Below are positions 34,944 through 46,189 of a stretch of 64,000 nucleotides of DNA, in pieces. Both the position numbers and the translations under genes were made by a program. The DNA is taken from assembly GCA_028564925.1 (NCBI GenBank), contig CM053031.1:167025584-167089583 (forward strand), in the 5' to 3' direction. The DNA is from Lithobates sylvaticus. Its lineage: Eukaryota; Chordata; Amphibia; Anura; Ranidae. The notes below the pieces were generated by a model. It was not told the DNA's origin and ran no database searches. It worked only from the letters and a program-made list of their open reading frames with translations. The number at the start of each line of letters is the position of its first letter. Position 1 is the stretch's first letter.

Positions 34944-36050
34944 CAGTGTTCCTACCCACCTGGATCACCACTAACTGTATCGACCACCCTGAAGATTTGG
35001 GTGCAATTAAAAGTATTGGTGGGAACACAAACACACACACACACACACACACACAAGAACATTATATTGACACAAGCTAGAACCAAGAGAGAGATTGGAG
35101 ATAGTTTTACTGATAAGATACTTTTGCTAAAATTTAAGTATGCTTATGCTAAAAAAAATCAGGGTATGAAGAATGTTGGATATGTAGCATATTACATCCT
35201 AGCACTGCCCGAATTGCCCTTTTGGCTGTACCTTTAAATGTTTCCTCCTTTCTCAATGAGACTCCTCCTGTATTCTTGACTAACATATCCACTCTGTACA
35301 AAAACAACATTGTTACCTTTCCAATAGCAGGTAGAAGTCATTCCCCTGTTTGGTGTTTTAATTTAGGGAATGAGACACAGACTAACCCCTCTTTCTGCAG
35401 CAGGTCAATATTTAATATCTCCATGTGCGAATCCGGAGTCTCTGCTCCTGCCTGCTCACTGTTTCAAGTATCTGACCCAGGATTAAACTGTACTTTGCAT
35501 AACTTTTCTTTTTCTCTAAAAATGTAGGTGAAATATTACACTAATTTATAATTGCAACACAGGACAAGTGCACTCATGAGTTTGTCGCTAAGAGACCTTT
35601 TGCACTGGGACAAAGTATCTATGTATGTTGTAGGAAAGTGTGTTATCCCTGGGTGCCCCTCCATGTTAAGGGATGGTGTTACCTTGCATCCTTGTTATCT
35701 GTCATGGGAATGGTAGGGGATTATAAAAGGGGACATCCACTAGAGGCCAGCTCCAGCAGGAAGCTATGGACTTTGCTAAAACATGGAGCCCATTTGCCAA
35801 TGCAGGATTTGGGCTTGGAGGTATATTTTTATGGTTAAAAGACATTGTCCTTGTTATGGTATTTATCCTTGCTCTGATTCTTTACCTCTGTTTTAAATGT
35901 TGCACTTACATAATTGCGCACCTTCGATCTCCTGATGATAAGGTTCTATCTCACATGACATACATGAAGAGTCATCAGGCAATCTATGCCACAGCCCCAA
36001 AGAAGTATTAAAGCACAACATAGAATGTAGAGATCATCTTATATGATCTA
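34944..36050 (+). pseudogene. Retroviral env remnant
   Basis: Cys-rich surface-protein-like sequence lies about 35220-35530. A hydrophobic membrane-spanning stretch with a KCC-type juxtamembrane site lies about 35815-35915 (IFLWLKDIVLVMVFILALIL). A (CA)n microsatellite is at 35029-35054. Broken fossil. Confidence 0.7.
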
Positions 36051-36059
36051 AGAGGGGAT
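36045..36059 (+). promoter_or_regulatory. Polypurine tract before the 3' LTR
   Basis: AAGAGGGGAT and two following bases directly precede the LTR start TGAAGGG, the usual place of the plus-strand primer. Confidence 0.7.
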
Positions 36060-36482
36060 TGAAGGGATATTTAGTTTAACTACTTCTTTGTATTATAGTC
36101 AGCTTCCATTTTGTGTGTCTCTAACATCCATTTTGTGAAATATGCTCAAGTCTTGCTAATCTAGTTTCGTTTTACCATAATACTGTAATCTTCTGTTGAG
36201 TTTCATTTCTTGTAAAGCACGTGATATTTTAGAAATAATTAGTTTCACTGTGGGCGTCAGACTGTACTTATGTGTCTCTGTATATGATTGGATAATCTGT
36301 TAAAGGGCGGTACTTTCTGAAAGCCCCTCTTATATTCACACCCAAGAATAAAGATTTAGATTTGCTTGGAGAGAACCTGGATGTATGTTTCTTTATCTCT
36401 AAGGGCAAATCTCCCAGGCCTGGTTTCGGAATTGCACAGCATACCAAAGCAAAGACCCCTAATCTTGATTTATTTCCTTTCA
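36060..36482 (+). repeat. 3' LTR of the endogenous retrovirus
   Basis: 423 bp, the same length as the 5' LTR. I found 2 mismatches between them on reading through. It is followed by the ACTAC duplication and the minisatellite. Confidence 0.95.
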
Positions 36483-36572
36483 ACTACAGGTGATGACCAG
36501 ACTGTGAATTCGACATACTACAGGTGATGACCAGACTGCAAATGCGACTACAGGAGATGACCAAGTAGCCAG
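36483..36572. repeat. Continuation of the 34-bp minisatellite
   Basis: About 2.5 units, beginning ACTACAGGTGATGACC. The array resumes exactly where the retrovirus interrupted it. Confidence 0.9.
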
Positions 36573-37311
36573 TTTTAAAATTTAAACCTGTCCTCAGCCC
36601 CTTTATAGCACCCTTCTTCACATTCCTGTCTTCACCCCCTTTATAGATCCCCCCTTCCCATTCCTGCCCTGCCTCCCTTTTATATCACCCCCTTCTCATT
36701 CCTTTCAGTTTCTGATACTGTCCCCCTCCGTCCTTCATAACAGTGCCCTCTTCCCTGTCTTACCTTACACAGGACACAGCAGATGACATCAGAGGCAAAG
36801 AGCTGACATCGTAAGTGCAGCAAAGGGATGGACAGAGGGCGGGACCTGCCCCAGTTAACTGATTGGTTGATAGAATGCAGAGCGATTCTAGCAACCAATC
36901 AGTTAACTGGGCCAGCCCCTGCCCTCCGTGCATCACTGTGCTGCTCTTCCGATGTCAGCTCTGTGAAGACAACAGAGCTAGCAGGCAGCGGCAGCTAAAG
37001 ACAAAAAAGCAAATCTTAAACGGCGCGACCGCGGCGGGGCCACACAGATCATTGACGCGGTCCGGACTTGGCCCGCGGTCCGCCATTTAGTGATGCCTGT
37101 GCTAGAGCCTCGGGCGGCTCTAGTCCTGCAAAGGGAACGTCGTTCCTGCCGTGAAAAAAGTGCAGGAACGCCGTTCCCACGCGTTCCTGCAGGACTCGAG
37201 CCCTGCATTTTACCCTAGCTGCTGTTAGTAATTGTTCCTTTGTGCGGTAAAAGTAAAATTTTGTGATTATAATCGCGTGGCGGGCCCACTGCCTTTTTGG
37301 GTGTAACGGTG
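36573..37311. other. Non-coding repeats, including a hairpin
   Basis: A pyrimidine-rich stretch with a degenerate ~40-bp repeat ('cccctttata' recurs at about 36598, 36638 and 36674) precedes an inverted repeat (36799-36969). A GC-rich part follows with 'caggaacg' direct and inverted copies near 37110-37200, which looks like the end of another small transposon. No gene. Confidence 0.5.
36799..36969. repeat. MITE-like inverted repeat, arms about 75-80 bp
   Basis: The left arm starts AGAGCTGACATCG and runs through CCCCAGTTAACTGATTGGTT. The right arm returns AACCAATCAGTTAACTGG through CCGATGTCAGCTCT. The arms are imperfect, with a loop of about 12-15 bp near 36880. Non-coding. Confidence 0.75.
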
Positions 37312-38040
37312 CAGTGAACTCTATCCATTTCCAAAACGTTCTATTGTTAATGCAGGCGGAAGTTCCTGAAATAAGGCAGTAATGGTAGATTGTAAATCTA
37401 TTACCAACTCTGGTATGCCTCCGATGCGAAGGTTGGAGCGCCTGGCTCTATTTTCATAGTCTTCCAATTTAGATTGTAAGGTTAAATTTTCCTCTAAGAC
37501 TTTCCAGTTCAACCATGTAATCCTGTGCTGAATTCTCTATCTCATCTACTCTAGCGCTTCTGTGCGCTTCTGTGCGGTTACCCAGCTTTTTGTGAGGCTA
37601 TTTGTAATATGTTCTGATCTTTGCCTCAGAGCTATATGGAGCATTTTTTCAAATTGCCTTAATAAAGCTGGAGGAGCAGGAGAATCTTGTAAAAATACTT
37701 TGTGTGTAGTTTATTTCTGAGTCTTACTCACCTGGGCAGTCTGTCTGTAAAGGCTGTAGTTTCTGTGAGCGCGCTGAGGCTTTTGAGGAGGAAGGGACCG
37801 GCACCATTTTAGCTGCGGCCCACGCTTTAGATTCCTTACTGAAGGGGCTTTTGTTTTTGGTGCGGGTGCCTCCCAGCACCATAATTTTTGCCCAAAGTGA
37901 TACCTCTGTGTTCCGGGAGTTATCCGGAGTGTACCTGTGTGCCTGGGACCGGCGGGTTCTGCTTGTCTTTTAGCTTTTCTCCTCTCACAGAGCGGAGCTC
38001 TAACAGTGCATGTCTGTCCTGTCAGAGTCTGCGCATGCGT
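37312..38040 (-). pseudogene. L1 ORF1 fragment
   Basis: On the minus strand, 37512-37321 reads as LEDYENRARRSNLRIGGIPE, the coiled-coil to RRM junction of L1 ORF1. Upstream, about 37880-37720 reads MVLGGTRTKNKSP and a Lys/Ser-rich tail resembling an ORF1 N-terminus, with breaks between. Further upstream is probably its 5' UTR. It abuts CR1 sequence at about 38040 without a clear target duplication. Confidence 0.55.
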
Positions 38041-38044
38041 GCCC

Positions 38045-38835
38045 CCGCAGTTTTCAATCCATGTACTCACCCTATGGTCCATGTGAACGGACCTTATTTT
38101 GTACAGTAAAGGTTTATGGGGAACTGTGTCAAATGCTTTTACAAAATCCAGATACACCACATCCACGGGCCTTCCTTTATCTAGATGGCAACTCACCTCT
38201 TCATAGAAGGTTAATAGATTGGTTTGGAAAGAACGATTCTTTAGGAATCCATGCTGATTACTGCTAATGATACCGTTCTCATTACTAAAAATCTTGTATA
38301 TAGTCCCTTATCATCCTCTCCAAGAGTTTACATACTATTGATGTTAGGCTGACTGGTCTGGAATTCTCAGGGATGTATTTTGGGCCCTTTTTAAATATTG
38401 GTGCTACATTGGCTTTTCTACAATCAGCTGGTACCATTCCAGTCAGTAGACTGTCAGTAAAAATTAGGAACATTGGTCTGGCAATTACTTGACTGAGTTC
38501 CCCAAGTACCCTTGGGTGCAAGCCACCTGGTCCCGGTGATTTATTAATGTTAAGTTTTCCAAGTCTAATTTTAATTCTGTCCTCTGTTAACCATGGAGGT
38601 GCTTCCTGTGATATGTCATGAGGATAAACACTGCAGTTTTGGTTACTGAAGCCCCCCCCCCCCCCCCCGATTCCCTTGTGAAGACTGAGGAGATAAATAA
38701 ATTCAATAGTGTTGCCATCTCCCTATACTTTGTAACCAGATGTCCTTTCCTCATTCTTTATGGGGCCAATATGGTCTGTCCTCCCTTTTTTACTGTTTAC
38801 ATACTTAAAGAATTTCTTGGGATTTTTTTGCTCTC
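38045..38835 (-). pseudogene. CR1 LINE reverse transcriptase, 3' piece
   Basis: The minus strand reads GLHPRVLGELSQVIARP, VAPIFKKG and RPVSLTSIVCKLLERMI, then after a frameshift near 38285 HGFLKN, VVYLDFVKAFDTVPH. These are reverse transcriptase motifs in the CR1/L2-type wording. Upstream, NPKKFFKYVNSK-like sequence runs to 38835, where L1-B has inserted; the rest of the CR1 resumes at 60962. The catalytic YVDD region is missing beyond 38045. Confidence 0.85.
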
Positions 38836-38850
38836 CTCCACTATGTGTCT
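38836..38850. repeat. Target-site duplication of L1-B (left copy)
   Basis: CTCCACTATGTGTCT, repeated exactly at 60947-60961. The intervening 22 kb is L1-B and its nested insertions. Confidence 0.92.
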
Positions 38851-38867
38851 TTTTTTTTTTTTTTTCA

Positions 38868-39148
38868 AACAACAACAAATTTTTATTGGATGAGTCATCA
38901 ATTACAAATAGGTATCATATAATACATGGACTTTCATGAACAGAGCAGTTATGAACAATGTACAGATTATCTCACGTGTAAGACTGGATGTAGCATAGAC
39001 ATCATGAAATTAGTAGTAATCAGTATATTCCCTAGACACACTTAATATCCCAGCTGTTGGAGGGGGGTGCCTGTTATACCTGCCACTACCGCCACCCCCA
39101 AGGAGCAAGCTCCTAAGTGGGGAGGAGTGGCAATTACCAGGATCATAG
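38868..39148 (-). other. L1-B 3' untranslated region
   Basis: Non-coding sequence between the ORF2 end and the poly(A), with 'ggaggggggtgcc' near 39060 and no other feature. Confidence 0.6.
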
Positions 39149-40737
39149 TCAGACATCCACCTCGTCACATGTTGATGCGTTTTCTAGCCATGAATCCCAT
39201 ATTTTCCCATATTTAGCTGGGCATCCTCTATGAGCATATATTTCTTTTTTGTACGGTAGCACATTGTTAATCGCTGCGATCCACTCCTGGACTGTGGGGT
39301 GGTCCGGTCTCAACCACTTTCTTGCAATAACCAATCTGGCAATAAACAAAGATTCTTGTAAAAACAATTTGTGGTATTTATCCGAGTCAGGGTCTGGGAA
39401 AATACCCAGTAAGCATTGTTTGGGGCATACAGTTAGGGGGGATCCCATCTCGTCATTTATGAACTTCACTACATGGGAGGAGAAGTCATGAATAACTGGG
39501 CACGACCAGAGTAGGTGATAGAACGTACTACAGGGGCTGCCACATCATGGGCATAGGGGGTTATAGTTTGGGTCATATTTGGCTATACGGGCGGGAGTCA
39601 AGTAGGACCTGTGCATAATAAAGAGTTGTGTAAGTCGGTCCGACAGTCTGGTGGAGATCTTCTTATTAGCCTCAAGGGCATCGTCCCATTCCTCATCCTC
39701 CAGCGTCCCCACGTCCCCAACCCACTTCTCTTTCAATCCGTATGCTATCTGTGCCGCAGACGGCCGGAGAAGGTCATTATAAAATATGTAAATGAGCTTT
39801 TGGGGCTCATGTCCCAGCAGGGTGTCTACTTGTACCAGGCGTTCTAAAATGGGGGGTGCATCATCGAACTTGGTTTGAAGGGCATGGCAGAGCTGGAGAA
39901 ATCGGAAATGCATGTCGTTGGGTAAGTCAAAATCCTCTTTTAGTTGTTGAGAAGACTTGAGTGTGCTGCCCCTGTACACGTCCGACAGAATTGTCACTCC
40001 CTTGTCAAGCCAGAGGACATGGTCAGGTATAGATCGCAGTTCGCCCAGGCCTGGGTTGTCCCATAGTGGTGTATGCGAATGAGTTGGCGGGGCGTTTAGC
40101 CTTTTTCTGGCTACCTCCCAGATTTTACAGTAATTATACAGCAGCCCCCTCCGGCCCCCCAACATTGAGGGGTCTGTGGGTTCCTTAAATATGATTTGAA
40201 ATGGGTGAGTGTGCCCGCGAGTCAGAGGGGAGCACAGTAGGGATAGGCAGCTCGTCCTGTCCAGTTTGTCAAGGTGGTATAGGTGGGACATTTGTGCAGC
40301 CAGGTAGTAGAGACCTAAATCAGGTAGTGCCACCCCTCCCATATTCGTGGGATACTTCAGAACTCTCCAGGCCAGTTTGTTGCGAGCCCTACCCCACACG
40401 AATGAATTGAGTATTGCCTCAACGGATTTAAATACTTTTAGGGGCAAGTAGGCTGGGGCATGCCAAAATATATATAACAATTTTGGGAGTATTATCATTT
40501 TTATAATGTTTACTCGCCCCATGACCCCAAGGGGCAGTTTCGACCAGGTTTGTAATTTGGGTTTTATGTCGGCGATAACTGGTTCTAAATTAAATTTTAC
40601 GTAGTCTTCTCTGAAACGGGAAATTGTGATCCCTAAATATTTCATGGAGCTGACCCTAAATAAAGGGGATGAGGACCCAATTCGTGTGGGGACTCCTATA
40701 TCTATAAGGAGGATGGACTTATCCCAGTTAATCTTAA
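39149..40737 (-). pseudogene. L1-B ORF2, thumb and C-terminal region
   Basis: Reading down from 40737: GLKINWDKSILL, MKYLGITISRF, VMGRVNIIKMIILPKLLYIF and NMGGVALPDLGLYYLAAQ, the well-known L1 post-polymerase blocks. The C-terminal zinc knuckle begins at 39550, where CGA has become TGA (39547-39545), putting a stop inside its first Cys pair. The remaining CGSPCSTFYHLLWSC follows, then a frameshift and the final segment ending ENASTCDEVDV. It joins the polymerase half at 52187 across hAT copy 2. Confidence 0.88.
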
Positions 40738-41753
40738 GCCCTGAGTAGGGATGAGCTGAACACCCCCGGGTTCGGTTCGCACCAGAACCTTCGAACGGAC
40801 CGAAAGTTCGCGTGAATTTTCGAATCAAAATTGCTAATTACAACGGCCAATATGCATGTTAATGTCATAAAACAGGTTTGGGGACCCGGGTCCTGCCCCA
40901 GGGGACATATATAAATGCAAAAAGAACTTTTAAAAAACTAACGTTTTTTCGGGAGCAGTCATTTTAATGATGTATAAAGTGAAAAAAAAAGTGAAATTTT
41001 CCTTTAAATATGGTACCTGGGGGGTGTCTAAAGTATGCCTGTGAAGTGGCATGTGTTTCCCGTGTTTAGAACTGTCCCTGCACAAAATGACATTTGTAAA
41101 GGAAAAAAAAGAAGCCATTTAAAACCACTTGCGGCTTTAATGTCAAGTCTTGTCCTGGCCATATGGCTGAAAATCCTTGAGAAAAATGGCATGGCTACCC
41201 CATCCCCCCCCCCAGCCCCTTTGGGTCTTGTATGGATATTAAGGGGGACCCCGCACGCAAAATAAAACCCTATACCTACAACCCTATATACTCTGAACAG
41301 CAGTATATAGGCGGTGCAAACAAGAGAGGGACTGTAGGTTTGTTCTTAAGTAGAATCTGAACAGGTACATTATGAAGTGTAGCTCCATCCCAAAAAAATC
41401 TATTTTTAAGCTTTTTGGAGAACATAGGTAGGGGTTATCACCCCTGTAACATTTGCTGTATTTGCACATCTGTTCAGAACATTTTACCTCACTTTCCGTC
41501 CCAATGACAAATGTTTTTGGAAAAGTGGGGTTTTAATTGAAACAAGGATTGGTGATAAAGCATCAGTAGAGAGGAGATACCTTTTTCCCAAATTAAATCT
41601 AACAGGATCGAATTTCCCTTCCTAGGGGTAGATTTCCTCTCACTTCCTGTTTTCTCTTTCCGTTTGCAAGTAGGAGTCGTTTGTAAGTTGGATGTTTGAA
41701 AGTAGGGGCCTGCCGTATATACTCTGCAGAAATTTGCCCCATTAGATGTTGGT

Positions 41754-43370
41754 GTAGCCACAAGACTGTAAGCCCTCACAGTTACTCTTGGTGGGCACAG
41801 GAATGGGCCCTGCTGTGAGTTATTAGATCAAGATTTGTAATTGCATGCACCTGTTGAACAGGGCAGAAAAATTGGGCCTTTGGTGGTGGTGGTGGACGGT
41901 GTTGCCACAAGACTGTAAGCCCTCACAGTTACTCTTGGTGGGTACAGGAATGGGCCCTGCTGTGAGTTATTAGATCAAGATTTGTAATTGCATGCACCTG
42001 TTGAACAGGGCAGAAAAATTGGGCCTTTGGTGGTGGTGGTGGACGGTGTTGCCACAAGACTGTAAGCCCTCACAGTTACTCTTGGTGGGCACAGGAATGG
42101 GCCCTGCTGTGAGTTATTAGATCAAGATTTGTAATTGCATGCACCTGTTGAACAGGGCAGAAAAATTGGGCCTTTGGTGGTGGTGGTGGTGGTGGTGGAC
42201 GGTGTTGCCACAAGACTGTAAGCCCTCACAGTTACTCTTGGTGGGCGCAGGAATGGGCCCTGGTGTGAGTTATTAGATCAAGATTTGTAATTGCATGCAC
42301 CTGTTGAACAGGGCAGAAAAATTGGGCCTTTGGTGGTGGTGGTGAACGGTGTTGCCACAAGACTGTAAGCCCTCACAGTTACTCTTGGTGGGCACAGGAA
42401 TGGGCCCTGCTGTGAGTTATTAGATCAAGATTTGTAATTGCATGCACCTGTTGAACAGGGCAGAAAAATTGGGCCTTTGGTGGTGGTGGTGGACGGTGTT
42501 GCCACAAGACTGTAAGCCCTCACAGTTACTCTTGGTGGGCGCAGGAATGGGCCCTGGTGTGAGTTATTATATCAAGATTTGTAATTGCATGCACCTGTTG
42601 AACAGGGCAGAAAAATTGGGCCTTTGGTGGTGGTGGTGGACGGTGTTGCCACAAGACTGTAAGCCCTCACAGTTACTCTTGGTGGGCCCAGGAATGGGCC
42701 CTACTGTGAGTTATTAGATCAAGATTTGTAATTGCATGCACCTGTTTAACAGGGCAGAAAAATTGTGCCTTAGGTAATGGTGGTGGAAGGTGTTGCCACA
42801 AGATTGTAAGCCCTCACAGTTACTCTTGGTGGGCACAGGAATGGGCCCTGCTGTGAGTTATTAGATCAAGATTTGTAATTGCATGCACCTGTTGAACAGG
42901 GCAGAAAAGTTGGGCCTTTGGTGGTGGTGGTGGTGTTGGACGGTGTTGCCACAAGACTGTAAGCCCTCACAGTTACTCTTGGTGGGCGCAGGAATGGGCC
43001 CTTCTGTGAGTTATTAGATCAAGATTTGTAATTGCATGCACCTGTTAAACAGGGGCTGAAAAATTGTGCCTTAGGCATTGGTGCTGGTGCCACAACACTT
43101 CAACCCCTCACAGATACTGTACTCTGAGCACAGCAATGAGACCTGTTGCAAAGCATTGCCTAAAAATTGTAATTACACGCCCCAACAGGGGCTGAAAAAT
43201 TGTGCCTTAGGCACTGGTGCCACAACACTGCAACCCCTCACAGATACTGTACTTGGAGCACAGCAGTCACACCTGTTGCAAAGCATTTTTTTTTTTAAAT
43301 TGTAATTACACACCCCTGTTATACAGGGGCTGAAAAATTGTGCCTTAGGCACTGGTGTGGTGGCACCCAG
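41754..43370 (-). repeat. 3' tandem array of hAT copy 2 (about 147-bp unit, about 11 copies)
   Basis: Nine units begin GCCACAAGACTGTAAGCCC and contain a variable (TGG)n tract. The last two to three units (about 43020-43370), nearest the transposase, resemble the copy 1 unit ('ctcacagatactgtact'). The array has therefore grown mainly from a derived unit. Confidence 0.9.
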
Positions 43371-43502
43371 AAACAAAAATGTTCTTCCAAGCTATCAAGG
43401 AATGGATCATTGAGGACGAGGAAGAGGATAGTGTCAGTGAACATAACAGGACAGTCACTCAGCATCAGCATAGGCAGTCTTGAAGGGATGTAACATTATA
43501 AA

Positions 43503-45640
43503 TTATTCAGTTATATCCGCTTCTGGTGCCTGGTAGCTGGTGGTGATCCAAGACTGATTCATTTTTATGAAGGTCAGTCGATCAACCGAGTCGGTGGACA
43601 GGCGCACCCTGTGATCGGTGACAAATCCTCCAGCAGCACTGAATGTGCGTTCGCAACGAAGGCTGGATGCAGGACAGGCCAGTAGCTCAATTGCATACTG
43701 TGCAAGCTCTGGCCAGTGATCCATCCTCAAGACCCAGTAAGCCAAAGGATTTTCCGTGGGAAAGGTGTCCAAGTCTGACCTTCCCCCTAGGTATTCCTGC
43801 ACCATGTATATCAGACGCTGGCGATGGTTGCTGGAACCGATCACACCTTGGGGCTGCGGACTAAAAAATTGTCTGAACGCATCGGTCAGACGTCCACCTT
43901 CCCCACCGCTCCTTCTGCTACTGACCGAAGCCTCAGCAACCCGTCGTCCAGGACCAGGAGTTTGTAACCTCCCAGTTTCTGGGAACGCGTTGCACAGACC
44001 TTTCTGCAAGGCCTCCCTGAGGGAAAGGTGTCCTCTGCTCCCTCTGCGACGGCAAGATAAGGTCCGCAACCTTACCCTTGTACCGTGGATCAAGGAGAGT
44101 GGCCAGCCAGTAATGGTCCCTCTCCGTGATCCGAAGAATACGAGGATCCTTCCGCAGGCTTTGCAGGATCAGGGAGGCCATGCAACGTAGGTTAGCTGAG
44201 GCATTCGGTCCGGAGTCTTCTGGGTCACTGAGGACGACATGATCGCCAGCCACCTCCTCCCAGCCACGTACAAGTCCACTGGTTTGTTGGGACTGTACAT
44301 CATCCCTAAAAGACTGCTGCTGCTGATGCTGAGTGCCAGGCTCCACCTCCATGCTCACACAATCCTCCTCCTCCTCCTCCTCTTCCTGTGTGATGGGTGG
44401 GACAGAAGGAACACTGTCTGGATAAAGGGGGCCTTGAGAGGCAAGAAAGTCCTCCTCTTCCTGCCTCTGTTCTGCCTCAAGTGCCCTGTCCATTATCCCA
44501 CGCAGCGTATGCTCCAACAGGTGGACAAGAGGTACAGTGTCACTGATGCATGCACTGTCACTGCTCACCATCCTAGTGGCCTCCTCAAATGGTGAGAGGA
44601 CAGTGAATGCATCCCTGATCATGCTCCACTGGCGTGGGGAAAAAAAGCCAAGCTCCCCTGACCCTGTCCTAGTGCCGTAGTCGCAAAGGTACTCATTGAT
44701 GGCCCTCTGCTGCGTGTGCAGTCGCTGCAGCATGGCCAACGTTGAGTTCCACCTGGTGGGCATGTCACATATTAGGCAGTTCTTGGGCAGTTCAGCTCCT
44801 TTTGCAGCTCAGCCAGCCGAGCACTGGCATTATACGATCGGCGGAAATGCTGGTGGTGCAGCGGTTCTTGGACAGGTACCCAGGCTTACAGGATGTCCTG
44901 AGGCAGGCCAGGAAAGTCTGTGTGCATTTCCGCCGATCGTATAATGCACACAGACTTTCCTGGCCTGCCTCTGGACATCCTGTAAGCCTGGGTACCTGCC
45001 CAAGAACCGCTGCACCACCAGGTTGAGGACATGAGCCATACAGGGCACATGGGTGAGCTGCCCCTGTCGCAGGGCGGAGAGGAGGTTGGTGCCATTGTCA
45101 GAAACCACCATTCCTGGCTTAAGCTGGCGTGGCGTCAACCACCTCTCGGCCTGCCCCTGCAGAGCTGCCAGAACTTCTGCCCCAGTGTGGCTCCTGTCCC
45201 CCAAACACACCAGCGCAAGCACGGCATGGCATCTTTTTGCCTGCGTACTCGCGTAGCCCCTTGTACGCCTACGGAGCACCGCTGGTTCTGAGGACAGAGC
45301 ACACGAAGAGGCCATGGAGGAAGAAGAAGAGGAGGGGGTGGAGGAGAGAGGTGTGTCACAACCAGTAGTAGCATTTTGGAGGCGTGGTGGCGGAACAACC
45401 TCCAACACTACTGCACCTTGTCCTGCATCCCTCCCAGCTGCCAATAGAGTGACCCAATGGGCCGTGAAAGACAGATAACGTCCCTGTCTATGCCTGCTGG
45501 ACCATGAGTCAGCGGTAATATGCACCTTACCGCTGACCGCCCTGTCCAGCGAGGCATGGACATTGCCTTCCACATGCCGGTAGAGAGACGGAATCGCCTT
45601 CCGTGAGCATCCCCTCTCTCTGCGCACACACTACTGCCTT
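43503..45640 (-). pseudogene. hAT copy 2 transposase, catalytic and C-terminal part
   Basis: Minus-strand pieces: 45640-44960 (VSGKVHITADSWSSRH, SDNGTNLLSAL), 44763-44030 (FFSPRQWSMIRDAF, YWLATLLDPRYKGKVADL) and 44093-43503 (YWVLRMDHWPELAQYA, then SLRCERTFSAAGG and HRVRLSTDSVDRL). A frameshift lies near 44030-44090 and an inverted duplication disrupts 44828-45022. The C-terminal SLRCERTFSAAGG is closer to the usual hAT signature than the SFLSECTFSAAGG of copy 1. The BED finger is absent: sequence jumps from AERGDAHG to the region before VSGKVHITADS at about 45605. Confidence 0.88.
44828..45022. repeat. Quasi-palindromic duplication inside hAT copy 2 transposase
   Basis: ATTATACGATCGGCGGAAAT at 44828 returns as its complement at 44926-44945, and about 80 bp of transposase sequence between them (44849-44925) is present again, inverted, at 44946-45022. 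Copy 1 has a single version (about 4160-4265). This is the signature of a strand-switch during replication or gap repair. Confidence 0.85.
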
Positions 45641-45921
45641 CCTCAAGCTGGGTATCATCATCCGAGCCTTCAAATCGTTGGGCATCCTCCTGGAGCATGT
45701 ACCCAACACTGTGCTCAAACAGTTCGGGGGACTCCTCAGGAGGACATGGTGGGTCTAGGGAAGGGGTGCCTGATGATGCCATTGAGTACGCGTTGGCAGC
45801 TGCTCTGCCAGTACCCTGAGCCTGGGTGAGAGAGGATGAGGAGGATGAGGAGGGCTTGGTCATCCATTCTACCAAGCCTTCGGCATGATGCGGCTCAACA
45901 TGTCCAGCTGCCGAAAACAAA
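45605..45921 (-). pseudogene. hAT copy 2 transposase, part after the Ngaro-like insertion
   Basis: The translation AAGHVEPHHAEGLVEWMTK, then LDPPCPPEESPELFEHSV and MLQEDAQRFEGSDDDTQLE matches copy 1 at about 2675-2970, and lies between the Ngaro-like insertion and the BED-deleting junction. Confidence 0.85.
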
Positions 45922-46189
45922 GAAAAAGGCTGAAAAAGGCTGACCCGCCCCTGCTTCCAGTGGCGGGTCACGGCTTGGCTCAGGGGGTTCCACGGGCGGA
46001 CCCCCATCTGGTTTCATCCCGCCGCTAGTCTCCCCATTCAGGGGCCGGTCAGGTGCGGAGCCCAGCTCAACCACACGAGGTGGGGCGCTTCCACCGGTGT
46101 CCCGCCGGGGGGGGGGGGTTGCGGCCGCCTGTCGGCCCTCTGTCCCCGACAAACGGCTCTGTCTCCAGGTAGGTGTCTCTCCTGCGTCT

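Larger units (their letters stand above)
22816..36482 (+). mobile_element. Endogenous gammaretrovirus-like element (fossil), split by a Harbinger transposon
   Basis: It has two 423-bp LTRs (22816-23238 and 36060-36482) starting TGAAGGG and ending TTTCA, with the 5-bp target duplication ACTAC on both sides (22811-22815 and 36483-36487). A tRNA-Pro primer-binding site follows the 5' LTR, and a purine-rich tract precedes the 3' LTR. Between them are remnants of pol (reverse transcriptase, integrase) and env. The interior is broken in many places. The LTRs differ at only about 2 of 423 positions, which suggests a recent insertion or later homogenisation. About 7.6 kb of the span is the inserted Harbinger element (27368-34940). 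Confidence 0.93.
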
